From positions 62,001-126,000 of the forward strand of contig UCHV01000005.1 in NCBI GenBank assembly GCA_900472395.1: DNA of 64,000 nt, read 5' to 3'. The notes under the pieces were generated by a model. That model was not told the DNA's origin, made no database searches, and saw only the letters and a list, made by a program, of their open reading frames with translations. This DNA is from Hyphomicrobiales bacterium (GTDB lineage: Bacteria; Pseudomonadota; Alphaproteobacteria; Rhizobiales; Rhizobiaceae). Numbering within the stretch: the first letter of the stretch is position 1; the number at the start of each line of letters is the position of its first letter. A program made the position numbers and the translations under genes. This document shows, one piece after another, positions 27,096-35,628 of the stretch.

Positions 27096-28106
27096 TCAGC
27101 AGCCTAGACGCTTCTGTTCGGAGCCGACCTTGGTGGTAACGGCTCGCTGGGCATTCGGGTAACGGCGCGTGACTTCTTTCAGCGTCGCGCAGGCGGTTTC
27201 CTTGTTATCGAGAGCCGCAAGCGACATGCCGAGCTTCAAAAGCATTTCGGGCGCTTTGGGAGACGTGCCGAAAGCCTTGTGAGCATCGAGGAAAGTCTTG
27301 GCGGCTTCGTTGTATTTGCCCTGCGAATACTGGGCTTCGCCCAGCCAGAAATGCGCATCGGCAGCCCGTTCGGTCTTCGGATGGGCCGCGATGTAGTCGG
27401 TAAATTCCCGCTCGGCGATCTTGTAGTCACCGGAAAGCACGTGGCCGTAGGCAGCACGGTAAGCCTCGCCCTCGTTGCCGAGCGCGGCCGTCTGCTGTGT
27501 GTTGCGGGCGCCCGCGGTGCCATTGCCGGTCGATGGACGCGAGCCGGTCTCGACGCCCGGAAGCGAACGCGAGCTGTTATTGGCGCCCTGGTTCATCGTG
27601 GCGCCCTTTGGCATGCCGGCCTGATCCATCTCGATCGAGCCGAGCGTGGTGGGTGGCGGCGCGGCTGTGCCCTGGCCGGATGGCGCCTGTGAAGACGCCC
27701 CCTGCCCGCTCATGCCGCCCGGGTTCTGCTCGATGATCTGGCTAAGTTCATCGTTTTTTTTTGAGCCTTCTGCCGGAGCGGCAGCGACTGCTGGGCGGTT
27801 GCCCGAACCACCGCCTTCGGATTTCTCGAGCTCCTGGAAGCGGAACTCGTTGTCCTCCTGGGCCTTGCGGATCTGTTCCTGCATCTGCAGAAGCTGGAAG
27901 CTCATTTCCTCGATCCGGCCGTTCAGCTGGCGGATTTCCTCCTGCAACTGCTGAACGCGCACGGCCTCGTTGCCGGCCTGAGCCAGCACGACCGGTTGCT
28001 TGGGTTGCGCCTTCTCAGCCTTGTTCAGAAACGGCAGCGTGAACGCTTCCGCCTGGCCGCCTGCTGCGGCAAGCCCCAGCATCGCTGCCAAGACAAGTTT
28101 CTTCAT
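27096..28106 (-). CDS. cpoB: Tol-Pal system protein YbgF/CpoB
   Basis: 336 residues. A periplasmic protein that links the Tol-Pal machine to peptidoglycan synthesis by PBP1B. It has a signal peptide (MKKLVLAAMLGLAAAGGQAEA), a coiled-coil trimerisation region (~45-95, VQQLQEEIRQLNGRIEEMSF...), a Gly/Asn/Pro-rich low-complexity linker (~100-205), and a C-terminal TPR domain (~215-330, YRAAYGHVLSGDYKIAEREF ... AHFWLGEAQYSQGKYNEA). It is the last tol-pal gene before tilS. Confidence 0.95.
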   Translation of the reverse strand: MKKLVLAAMLGLAAAGGQAEAFTLPFLNKAEKAQPKQPVVLAQAGNEAVRVQQLQEEIRQLNGRIEEMSFQLLQMQEQIRKAQEDNEFRFQELEKSEGGGSGNRPAVAAAPAEGSKKNDELSQIIEQNPGGMSGQGASSQAPSGQGTAAPPPTTLGSIEMDQAGMPKGATMNQGANNSSRSLPGVETGSRPSTGNGTAGARNTQQTAALGNEGEAYRAAYGHVLSGDYKIAEREFTDYIAAHPKTERAADAHFWLGEAQYSQGKYNEAAKTFLDAHKAFGTSPKAPEMLLKLGMSLAALDNKETACATLKEVTRRYPNAQRAVTTKVGSEQKRLGC

Positions 28107-28211
28107 ATCGTCGATCCCGAATCATCTGAAGCTACGCCGGATTGGCGTCAGCAGACATTTTGACAGTTGACGGCAAAAAACAAGTGAAACTCGGCCAAAC
28201 TAAGGAGAAAC

Positions 28212-28237
28212 GAAAAAGGCGACCCGAGGGCCGCCTT
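28212..28237 (-). terminator. Hairpin downstream of pal
   Basis: Minus strand: AAGGCG, ~10-base loop, CGCCTT followed by TTTC, about 30 bases after the pal stop. It may attenuate read-through from pal into cpoB. Confidence 0.6.
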
Positions 28238-28263
28238 CAACTTTTCGTTTCCCGAAGGAAAGA

Positions 28264-28800
28264 TTACATGCCGGCGCCGCCGAGAACGGTAACGGCGCGA
28301 CGGTTCTGCGACCAGCAGGAAATGTCGTCGCAAACGGCGACCGGGCGTTCCTTGCCGTAGGAAATCGTGCGCATGCGGTTGGCAGGGACGCCACGCGATG
28401 CGAGATATTCCTTGGTGGCGGCAGCGCGGCGTGCGCCGAGAGCCAGGTTGTATTCGCGGGTACCGCGTTCGTCGGCATGGCCTTCGACGGTGATGGCGTA
28501 GCGCGGGTAACGCTGCAGCCACTGCGCCTGACGGTCGAGGATCTGCTGCGCGTCGGCACGAACCGAAGTCGAGTCGGTATCGAAGAAGATGCGGTCGCCG
28601 ACATTGACGGTGAAGTCCTGGGCCGAGCCCGGGGTTGCCGCCCCGGCACCGCCGTTCAGGCCGAGATCACCGGCGTTGTTGGGCATGTTCTTCTTGTTGG
28701 CGCAACCGGCCAGAGCAAGAGCGAGCGTCAGTGCGATGACGGCCGGGTTGCGGGCAAGGGTCTGCATGCGGCTCATCGCCTGGGTCTCAATGCGGCTCAT
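28264..28800 (-). CDS. pal: Peptidoglycan-associated lipoprotein Pal
   Basis: 178 residues. An outer-membrane lipoprotein that binds peptidoglycan and the TolB protein. It has a lipoprotein signal with lipobox LALAGC (Cys33), a flexible Asn/Gly-rich linker, then an OmpA-like domain (~70-178) with FDTDSTSVRADAQQIL, the peptidoglycan-binding VEGHADERGTREYNLALGARRA motif and GKERPV. The N-terminus contains an apparent short duplication (MSRIETQA then MSRMQT), so a second in-frame ATG lies at 28776. AAGGAGAGACC upstream favours 28800. Confidence 0.95.
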   Translation of the reverse strand: MSRIETQAMSRMQTLARNPAVIALTLALALAGCANKKNMPNNAGDLGLNGGAGAATPGSAQDFTVNVGDRIFFDTDSTSVRADAQQILDRQAQWLQRYPRYAITVEGHADERGTREYNLALGARRAAATKEYLASRGVPANRMRTISYGKERPVAVCDDISCWSQNRRAVTVLGGAGM

Positions 28801-28995
28801 GGCCGGTCTCTCCTTGGATAAACTTTACGGTTGCCGGACCATAACCTTTCTCGGTTAATCGACGGCAAACGGTTATGGTTAACAATCCGTAACCAATGTC
28901 CCTTTCTGGCGTTTTTCAGGACATTGCGGCGGTAAAGAGGCGAATGTCCGCCTCTCCTGTCTTCAAGGTCGTTCTGTCAACGTCACAATAGGAAA

Positions 28996-29013
28996 GAGGC
29001 GGTCACCCGCCTC
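28996..29013. terminator. Small hairpin downstream of tolB
   Basis: GAGGCGG TCA CCCGCCTC hairpin about 10 bases before the tolB stop on the plus coordinate (downstream on the minus strand). A related weaker stem GAGGCG AATGT CGCCTC lies at 28937-28954. Either could separate tolB from pal transcripts. Confidence 0.4.
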
Positions 29014-29027
29014 TGCCAATCTCGATG

Positions 29028-30335
29028 CTATTCCATCAACGGCGACCAGGCCGGGTCGGACGCGAATGTGGGGGTCTTGATGGCCTGCTCGTTATAACCG
29101 GTCAGGTCGATCGAATAGAGCTGCGGGCCACCGGCGCCGGCGTTCTGGCGGAAGAACATCAGCACGCGGCCGTTCGGCGCCCAGGTCGGGCCTTCGTTAT
29201 GAAAGCCCGAGGTGAGGATACGCTCGCCCGAACCATCCGGCTTCATCACGCCGATCGAGAACTTGCCGCCCGACTGCTTGGTGAAGGCGATGAGATCGCC
29301 GCGCGGAGACCAGACCGGCGTCGAATAGGAGCCGTCGCCGAAGGAAATGCGGTTCTGGCCCGAGCCGTCTGCATTCATGACATAGATCTGCTGACGACCG
29401 CCACGGTCGCTTTCGAACGTGATCTGACGGCCATCCGGCGAATAGGACGGTGCAGTATCGATGGCGGCGGTGTTGGTCAGGCGTGTCGTGGTGCGCGAGC
29501 GCAGGTCCATCGTATAGATATTGGCATTGCCTTCCTGCTGAAGGCTCATGATTACCTTCTGGCCATCCGGCGAAAAGCGCGGAGAGAAGGTCATGCCCGG
29601 AAAGTTGCCGACGACTTCACGGCGGCCGCTTTCCAGCTGAAGCAGGTAAACGCGCGGCTGGTCGCCTTCAAACGACATGTAGGTCACTTCCTGACGGCTC
29701 GGCGAAAAGCGCGGCGTCAGAACCAGATCCTTGCCGCCGGTCAGCGCACGAACATTGAAACCATCCTGGTCCATGATCGAAAGCTGACGCTGACGGGCCG
29801 TCTTCGGACCGCTTTCGGAAACGAACACGACGCGCGTATCGAAATAGCCCTTTTCACCGGTGATCTGCTGATAGATCGCATCGGCGATGATGTGTGCCAC
29901 ACGACGCCAGTTGTCCGGCTGGGTGAAGAACTGCTGACCGGTCATCTGCTGACCTGCAAAGGTGTCCCACAGGCGGAACTCGGCGCGCAGGCGGCCATCG
30001 GCTTCACGCGTGATACGGCCGGAAACCATGGCCTGCGCATTGATGGCCTTCCAGTCCTCGAAACGCGGCTGCTTGTTCGGGTCGGAAATCTTCTCGATGA
30101 AGGCGGCCTTGTTGACCGGCGCGAACAGGCCCGACCGCTGCAGGTCTGCAGCGATGACCTGGCTGATCTGCGGCCCGAGCGCATCATTGGACAGGAAATC
30201 CGTGATCGCGATCGGCAGCGGTTCGACGCGGCCCTTGTTGACGTTGATCGTCACCGCAGCCTGTGCCGCGCTTGAGAACATCACGGCCATGCCCGCAAGA
30301 GCGATCACGAGACGGATGAAAGAACGTTTCATCAT
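29028..30335 (-). CDS. tolB: Tol-Pal system periplasmic protein TolB
   Basis: 435 residues. It has a signal peptide ([26 protein letters not shown]), an N-terminal alpha/beta domain (~28-165) and a six-bladed beta-propeller with repeated [15 protein letters not shown] / [15 protein letters not shown]-type WD40-like PD40 motifs (~200-430). TolB docks to Pal and to TolA and helps outer-membrane constriction at division. Two adjacent ATGs could serve as start. It is between pal and tolA in the expected order. Confidence 0.97.
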   Translation of the reverse strand: MMKRSFIRLVIALAGMAVMFSSAAQAAVTINVNKGRVEPLPIAITDFLSNDALGPQISQVIAADLQRSGLFAPVNKAAFIEKISDPNKQPRFEDWKAINAQAMVSGRITREADGRLRAEFRLWDTFAGQQMTGQQFFTQPDNWRRVAHIIADAIYQQITGEKGYFDTRVVFVSESGPKTARQRQLSIMDQDGFNVRALTGGKDLVLTPRFSPSRQEVTYMSFEGDQPRVYLLQLESGRREVVGNFPGMTFSPRFSPDGQKVIMSLQQEGNANIYTMDLRSRTTTRLTNTAAIDTAPSYSPDGRQITFESDRGGRQQIYVMNADGSGQNRISFGDGSYSTPVWSPRGDLIAFTKQSGGKFSIGVMKPDGSGERILTSGFHNEGPTWAPNGRVLMFFRQNAGAGGPQLYSIDLTGYNEQAIKTPTFASDPAWSPLME

Positions 30336-30369
30336 GGTATTAAAGCCTTTCAGCTACGCTTTCAGCTGT

Positions 30370-31503
30370 TTAGAGCGCGAAGTCGGAGGGATCGAAATTC
30401 ACGATGACCTCGCTCCACGTGTCATATTTATCGGCCGGAAGGCCCTGGAAAGGTTGCGATTTCATGACGGCACGCCGCGCGCTGGCTTCCATCGTCCGAC
30501 GCGCCGTATCGGACCCGCCTGTCGATGAAACCTTGGGTGTGCCGACGATATTGCCACCCTCGTCGAGACTGAAGCTCACGGTGATGATCATGCCCTGAAG
30601 GCCTTCTATCCCCGCAAAGGTCGACCAGTTGTTCTGGATCTGGCCGCGCAGCGCGTCCATTTCCGACATGCTGAGGCTCTGGCCGCCGGTCGTCTTCTTG
30701 CCACCGAGCGCGGCGGTCTGGGTCGAAGCCTTGGCACCGCTGCTGGGAGCATCCTGCTTGTTCAGGAAATTCTCGATATCGTCGGGGTTGAACTTGCTGT
30801 CGCCCGCCTTGGTGGTCTTGGCGGTTTCCTGCTTTTTCTCGGCAACCTTCTTGTCAACCGGCTTTTCGGCCGTCTTCGTTTCGGTCTTTTTCTCGACCGG
30901 CTTTTCCGGCGGTTTTTCGGCGGGCTTCGCCTGTTCCTTCGGCGGCTCCGGTTTCGGGCGCGCAGCCGGGAGCGGCACGCTGGAAGGCAGCGGCGTTTCT
31001 TCGGCCTTCGTTTCGGCAGGCGCAGGCGTCGGCTCCGGCGGCTTGGGCGTCGGCTGCTGGATTTCCGGCTTCGGCTGCGGCAGAGATGCGGTCTCAACCG
31101 GCTTTGGCGCGGTTTCCTCCTTCACCACGTCCTTGACATCGTTGTTTTCCTTGGCCGTCTCCGGCAGCGGCTTGTCCACCTTCGGCGGCGCTGCAGCGGA
31201 TTCGGTCTTGACCGGGCGCTCGACCGGTACCGGCGCGCTTTTCAGGTCGACGGAATTGTCGCCGGTATTTTGCGCATCCTGCACATTGGTCGGCTTTTTC
31301 GTCGGGGTCGGCGCGGACTTTTCGGCCTTGGGAGCCTTCTTGTCGACTTCCTGGATCTGGGTGATCGATTCCACCGGCACGATATCGACCGGCAGCGCCT
31401 CGACGGGCGCCACTTCCATGGGTGCCGGCGCGCCTATCGACACCAGAGCAAATGCCAGTGCCGCGGAGTGCAGAGCAAAAGATGTGCCGAGACTGGTCTT
31501 CAT
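30370..31503 (-). CDS. tolA: TolA energy-transducing protein
   Basis: 377 residues. A single N-terminal membrane anchor (SFALHSAALAFALVSIGAP, ~8-26) is followed by a long periplasmic Pro/Lys/Glu-rich region (~45-245: KPEIQQPTPKPPEPTPAP-like and KTETKTAEKPVDKK-like). The C-terminal TonB/TolA globular domain spans ~285-377 (LRGQIQNNWSTFAGIEGLQG). The Pro/Lys-rich middle is much longer and less helical than the E. coli Ala-rich TolA. It couples the TolQR motor to TolB/Pal. Confidence 0.93.
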   Translation of the reverse strand: MKTSLGTSFALHSAALAFALVSIGAPAPMEVAPVEALPVDIVPVESITQIQEVDKKAPKAEKSAPTPTKKPTNVQDAQNTGDNSVDLKSAPVPVERPVKTESAAAPPKVDKPLPETAKENNDVKDVVKEETAPKPVETASLPQPKPEIQQPTPKPPEPTPAPAETKAEETPLPSSVPLPAARPKPEPPKEQAKPAEKPPEKPVEKKTETKTAEKPVDKKVAEKKQETAKTTKAGDSKFNPDDIENFLNKQDAPSSGAKASTQTAALGGKKTTGGQSLSMSEMDALRGQIQNNWSTFAGIEGLQGMIITVSFSLDEGGNIVGTPKVSSTGGSDTARRTMEASARRAVMKSQPFQGLPADKYDTWSEVIVNFDPSDFAL

Positions 31504-31513
31504 GGCACCCCGA

Positions 31514-31972
31514 TCACTGCGTTTCCTGCAGGGTAACCAGACCGATATTCTTGAAGCCGGCCGCTGACACGCGGGCCATGACCTTCATGACGACGCCATA
31601 GGCGGCAGCGGTATCGCCGCGCACATAGATGCGTTCGTTATAGCCGGTTGTGGCAATGGCTTCGAGCTTCGGCACGACTTCCTCGATGCCGATCGGGGTT
31701 TCCTGCAGATAGATTTCGCCCGCCGGGTTGACGGAAATGGTGATCGGCTGCGTATCGGAGTTCATGGCCTTGGCCTGTGTCTCCGGCAGATCGATCGGTA
31801 CACCGACCGTCATCATCGGTGCGGCAACCATGAAGATGATCAGGAGAACGAGCATGACGTCGACAAGCGGCGTCACGTTGATTTCGCTGATGGCGCCGCC
31901 ACCTGCGCGACGACGACGACCGCCACGACGACCGCCACCACCACCTTTTGCACCTCCGGCCGACATGCCCAT
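31514..31972 (-). CDS. tolR: Biopolymer transport protein TolR (ExbD family)
   Basis: 152 residues. It has a Gly/Arg-rich cytoplasmic N-terminus (~8-28), a single transmembrane helix with the motor aspartate in INVTPLVDVMLVLLIIFM (~31-48), and a C-terminal periplasmic domain. With TolQ it uses proton motive force to energise TolA. AGGAGCATAACCC supports the start. The stop lies 11 bases from the tolA start. Confidence 0.95.
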   Translation of the reverse strand: MGMSAGGAKGGGGGRRGGRRRRAGGGAISEINVTPLVDVMLVLLIIFMVAAPMMTVGVPIDLPETQAKAMNSDTQPITISVNPAGEIYLQETPIGIEEVVPKLEAIATTGYNERIYVRGDTAAAYGVVMKVMARVSAAGFKNIGLVTLQETQ

Positions 31973-32005
31973 GGGTTATGCTCCTTGAACCGTTCTGCCG
32001 TGGGT

Positions 32006-32725
32006 TTACTGCGCTGCCTGGCGCGGCTGCAGCTTTTCATCGATCTGGCGCGACAGGATGCCGGAGAATTCGTCGGCAAAACCTTCCATGCGCGCAGACA
32101 GCTTGCCGGCATCCCCCATGAACTTGTTGTAGGCGATAACGGCCGGGATAGCGGCAACGAGGCCGATTGCGGTTGCAAGCAGCGCCTCGGCGATACCCGG
32201 CGCAACAACAGCAAGGTTGGTAGACTTCGAACCGGCGATTGCCTGGAACGAGGTCATGATACCGACAACCGTACCGAACAGACCGATGAACGGACCGGCC
32301 GAGCCGATGGTGGCAAGCGAACCGAGACGGGCTTCGAAACCTTCCGCTTCGCGGGCAAGCGTCACGTCCATGGCGCGGTCGATACGCATCTGCAGGCCGA
32401 TCGGCGAACGGGCGCCGCGCTCAAAACTCTTTTTCCACTCGCGCATGGCGGAGACGAAGATGGCAGCAAGGCCGACATTCTGGCGATCGGACAGGGTGCG
32501 GTAAAGCTCTTCCAGCGACTGGCCGGACCAGAACACCTGTTCGAACTGATCGAACTGGCGCTTGGCCTTGGCGAAGTTGATGTATTTGTCGATGACGATT
32601 GCCCACGTCCATACGGACGCGAACAGAAGGCCGATCATGACCAGCTTGACGATCAAGCCGGCCTGCATGAACAGCGCCCACAGACTGACGTCGTGTGTCG
32701 CGGCTTCCAAAGCTACCTGTTCCAT
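32006..32725 (-). CDS. tolQ: TolQ proton channel (MotA/ExbB family)
   Basis: 239 residues. Three transmembrane helices lie at about 13-40, 135-160 and 170-195, with the family motif IGSAGPFIGLFGTVVGIMTSF and a large cytoplasmic loop. It forms the pentameric motor subunit with TolR. The start ATG is 33 bases from tolR's upstream region in the expected order tolQ-tolR-tolA-tolB-pal-cpoB. It is the first gene of the operon here, since ybgC is separated from it by a plus-strand gene. Confidence 0.96.
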   Translation of the reverse strand: MEQVALEAATHDVSLWALFMQAGLIVKLVMIGLLFASVWTWAIVIDKYINFAKAKRQFDQFEQVFWSGQSLEELYRTLSDRQNVGLAAIFVSAMREWKKSFERGARSPIGLQMRIDRAMDVTLAREAEGFEARLGSLATIGSAGPFIGLFGTVVGIMTSFQAIAGSKSTNLAVVAPGIAEALLATAIGLVAAIPAVIAYNKFMGDAGKLSARMEGFADEFSGILSRQIDEKLQPRQAAQ

Positions 32726-33161
32726 CTAATTCTCAATCCCCGAATCCAAACGCCCGGCTCGTTTAAAGACCGGGCGGGTTCAAAAGCGCGCTCTCGCGAG
32801 TATGTGTCTGTTCGCTAAAGAAACCGACTGACCCCAGATACCCTAGGTTTTCAGATGGCTTCTCGCCTTCAAATTTGGTCAAAGGAAGGCGTGCGTTGCA
32901 CAATTTCCTCACGCCTGAGTAAGACATGATTATCGTTAAGAAAGAGTTACATCTAACTCGGCCATGCCTTTGGGAAGACTCGCAAATTAGACATTCAGTC
33001 ACCCGCAACCGATGGCGCACACCGGAAAAACTGTTGCCATGGCTGGTTTTAGCACCGATCGACTTGATCCCCGCCCTGCCCCGTCGTATCGCGCTTCCAT
33101 CGCTTTCAAGCTCACTCAGCCGCCGTAAGGCAGGCTCTCAGCTTCTCACCGAGGTAATCAC
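32726..33161. other. Interval between tolQ and the divergent secreted-protein gene
   Basis: About 435 bases. It contains a hairpin CGCCCGG...CCGGGCG at about 32750-32775 in the tolQ leader (minus strand). There is no convincing gene; an 85-codon minus-strand frame lacks coding character. The promoters for tolQ and for the 33162 gene should lie here. Confidence 0.45.
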
Positions 33162-33644
33162 ATGTTCGTAACCCTGCGCAGGTTCGCCGGCATTGTCGCC
33201 GTTTCTTTTCTGGCCTTTTCCGCAGCAATTGCCGCCGATTTCCCGACACGGGCGACAGGCCTGTGGATCCTCAAATCACCGGACAATCCGTTTGCCGACT
33301 GGTCGCTATGTGTCGATGACAGCAAAGGTCATTTCGTGGACAGCGACGTGTGGAGCGATTTCACCACGGAATGCACGGTCGTGACGTCCCGCTGGGATGG
33401 CGACCAAGGCGCTCTGGAAGCGGATTGCGCACTGCGTGGAACAGGCGATGTCAAGCTGACGCTGACCTATTCCGGCGACTTTGAGAAAAGCTACCGATTC
33501 CAGTCCGTCACAAGCTTCAAGGTGGCTGGCGATCAGACATCGCAGACCAACACGGCCGAGGTGACATTTGCCGGACAATGCCCTGCCGAACTGCGCCCCG
33601 GCATGAAGAAGATGACCCGCACCGGCATCATCCTCGGCAAATGA
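33162..33644 (+). CDS. Secreted hypothetical protein
   Basis: 160 residues with a signal peptide (MFVTLRRFAGIVAVSFLAFSAAIAA). The mature part begins FPTRATGLWILKSPDNP, with cysteines in WSLCVDD, TTECTVV, EADCALR and AGQCPAE, four in all, so two disulfides are possible. The GLW...C...C pattern loosely recalls DUF3617-type periplasmic proteins, but I am not sure. It separates ybgC from tolQ, which are adjacent in many alphaproteobacteria. GAGGTAATC supports the start. Function unknown. Confidence 0.7.
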   Translation: MFVTLRRFAGIVAVSFLAFSAAIAADFPTRATGLWILKSPDNPFADWSLCVDDSKGHFVDSDVWSDFTTECTVVTSRWDGDQGALEADCALRGTGDVKLTLTYSGDFEKSYRFQSVTSFKVAGDQTSQTNTAEVTFAGQCPAELRPGMKKMTRTGIILGK

Positions 33645-33679
33645 TGCAATCGCCCGCCGGCGAACGGCGGGCCGTTCCG

Positions 33680-34129
33680 TCAGACGGACTTGCCCAAAAA
33701 CTTCTCCGCAATCGTCTCCGGCAGACGCCGCGGACGACCGTGCTTGTTGATCACGGCAATCACCACCTTGGCGGCGATCAGCAGCGTATCGCCACGGCGG
33801 ATCTCCTGATTGAGCACCATCTTGGCGCCACCGGCCTTTTCTGTGATCGTCTGGATGGTGATCACGTCATCCATGCGCGCAGGCTGCTTGAAGTCGATCT
33901 CCATGCGGTGGACCACGAAAACCAGTCCCTCGTCATCGACCGCGATCAACTGGCTCTGCTCGCAGCCGAGGCAGCGCAGATAGTCGGAGCGGCCGCGCTC
34001 AAGGAAGTGCAGATAACGGGCGTGATAGATCAGGCCGGAGAAATCCGTGTCCTCGTAATAGACCCGCTGCACCAGACGGTGACCGTTTTCGATAAGATCG
34101 CCAGAAAGCGAAAAACTGTGCTCAGTCAT
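33680..34129 (-). CDS. ybgC: Tol-Pal-associated acyl-CoA thioesterase YbgC
   Basis: 149 residues with a 4-hydroxybenzoyl-CoA-thioesterase-type hotdog fold. The active-site motif YYEDTDFSGLIYHARYLHF (~24-42) has the catalytic Asp, followed by ERGRSDYLR. YbgC hydrolyses short or medium acyl-CoAs and is encoded with tol-pal in most Proteobacteria. AAGGCATATCC supports the start. Here it is on the same strand as tolQ but split from it by a plus-strand gene. Confidence 0.95.
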   Translation of the reverse strand: MTEHSFSLSGDLIENGHRLVQRVYYEDTDFSGLIYHARYLHFLERGRSDYLRCLGCEQSQLIAVDDEGLVFVVHRMEIDFKQPARMDDVITIQTITEKAGGAKMVLNQEIRRGDTLLIAAKVVIAVINKHGRPRRLPETIAEKFLGKSV

Positions 34130-34251
34130 GGATATGCCTTGGAATTTTCATGTTGTGCCCTTCATAAGGAAAGGACCACACACCACGCCTTAATGCCTGT
34201 CATGAAACTTCCCTAACAGGATTTTTCGGCAAAACCAGCGGAGACATCATC

Positions 34252-35472
34252 ATGAAGATTGCAGTTCTGGGCGGCGACGGATTTGTCGGCTGGCCGACTT
34301 GCCTTCACCTGTCGGATGCCGGACACGACGTCCATATCCTCGACAACCTTTCCCGCCGCTGGATCGATACCGAACTTGGCGTTCAGTCTCTGACACCGAT
34401 GGACTCGATACAGGAGCGCACCCGCATCTGGCACAATGAGACGGGCCGCCGCATCCATTTCAACCTGATCGACATCGCCAAGGACTACGAACTTCTCAAA
34501 GGCTGGCTGGCCAAAAACCGCCCGGACGCCATCGTGCATTTCGCCGAACAGCGCGCAGCTCCCTATTCGATGAAGTCCGACCGCCACAAGAACTACACCG
34601 TCAACAACAACGTCAACGCCACGCATAACGTGCTGAACGCGCTGGTCGAGCTCGATCTCGATGCGCATCTCGTGCATCTCGGCACGATGGGCGTTTACGG
34701 TTATTCGACTGTCGGTGCCGCCATTCCGGAAGGGTATCTGCCGGTCGGCATCGAAACGATGGACGGCCGCACCGTCTCCCAGGAAATCCTCTATCCGGGC
34801 AATCCCGGTTCGATCTACCACATGACCAAGGTGCTCGATCAGCAGCTGTTCGCCTTCTATGCCAAGAATGACGGTCTTCGTATCACCGACCTGCATCAGG
34901 GCATCGTCTGGGGCACCCACACACAGCAGACTCGCCGCCACGAGCAGCTGATCAACCGTTTCGATTACGATGGCGATTACGGCACCGTGCTCAACCGCTT
35001 CCTCATTCAGGCGGCCATCGGTTATCCGCTCACCGTCCACGGTGTGGGAGGCCAGACGCGCGCCTTCATCCACATTCAGGATTCGGTGCGCTGCATCGAG
35101 ATCGCGCTGAACAATCCGCCTGCCAAAAACAGCCGCGTCGAGATTTTCAACCAGATGACCGAAACCCACCGGGTTCGCGATCTGGCCGAGATGATTTCCA
35201 AGATGAGCGGCACGGAAATCGCCTGGCTGCCGAACCCGCGCAAGGAAGCGCCGGAAAACGATCTCGTCGTGAAGAACGACAAGTTTTTGGGCCTTGGTCT
35301 GGAGCCGACCACGCTTGGCGAAGGCCTGCTGGCGGAGATCGTCGATGTTGCGAAGAAATACGCCTATCGTGTTGATCGCACACGCGTTCCCGCCGTTTCG
35401 GCATGGACGAAGGACATCGCCGCCAAGATCGAGCACGATCCTGAAGGCAAGAGACTGAAATCGGTTTCGTAA
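34252..35472 (+). CDS. sqdB: UDP-sulfoquinovose synthase
   Basis: 406 residues. It makes UDP-sulfoquinovose from UDP-glucose and sulfite, the head-group donor of the sulfolipid SQDG. It is an extended short-chain dehydrogenase: NAD motif GGDGFVGWP (~8-16), active-site YHMTK (Tyr/Lys) after GNPGS, an SDR loop HFAEQRAAPYSM typical of SQD1/SqdB, and the GQTRAFIHIQDSVRCIE segment. Length equals that of known SqdB (~400). It is the first gene of a three-gene plus-strand run with sqdD- and sqdC-like genes. Confidence 0.95.
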   Translation: MKIAVLGGDGFVGWPTCLHLSDAGHDVHILDNLSRRWIDTELGVQSLTPMDSIQERTRIWHNETGRRIHFNLIDIAKDYELLKGWLAKNRPDAIVHFAEQRAAPYSMKSDRHKNYTVNNNVNATHNVLNALVELDLDAHLVHLGTMGVYGYSTVGAAIPEGYLPVGIETMDGRTVSQEILYPGNPGSIYHMTKVLDQQLFAFYAKNDGLRITDLHQGIVWGTHTQQTRRHEQLINRFDYDGDYGTVLNRFLIQAAIGYPLTVHGVGGQTRAFIHIQDSVRCIEIALNNPPAKNSRVEIFNQMTETHRVRDLAEMISKMSGTEIAWLPNPRKEAPENDLVVKNDKFLGLGLEPTTLGEGLLAEIVDVAKKYAYRVDRTRVPAVSAWTKDIAAKIEHDPEGKRLKSVS

Positions 35473-35508
35473 GCAACCGGCTGAGATAAGAATAGGAATT
35501 TACCCTCT

Positions 35509-35596
35509 CCGTCATCCTCGGGCTTGTCCCGAGGATCTGCCGCCGTTGAATATTCTCTGGCGTGCTTAGATCCTCGGACGAGCCCGAGGATGACGG
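35509..35596. repeat. Dispersed palindromic repeat, copy 1 (88 bp)
   Basis: CCGTCATCCTCGGGCT and its exact reverse complement AGCCCGAGGATGACGG form the outer arms (16 bp). Inside is a second pair, CCCGAGGATC/GATCCTCGG, and a ~30-base centre. Two related elements occur at 46485-46570 and 62670-62699. It lies between sqdB and sqdD, so it is transcribed and may form a long stem in the operon mRNA. It resembles the intergenic mosaic repeats known in Rhizobiaceae. Confidence 0.85.
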
Positions 35597-35628
35597 CAAA
35601 GGGCGTCGTGAAGGAGCAATGCGACACC

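Noticed and set aside
32763-33020. 85-codon minus-strand frame upstream of tolQ
   Set aside because: No coding-type composition or ribosome-binding site.
34213-35436. 407-codon minus-strand frame
   Set aside because: Antisense of sqdB, which carries complete SDR motifs.
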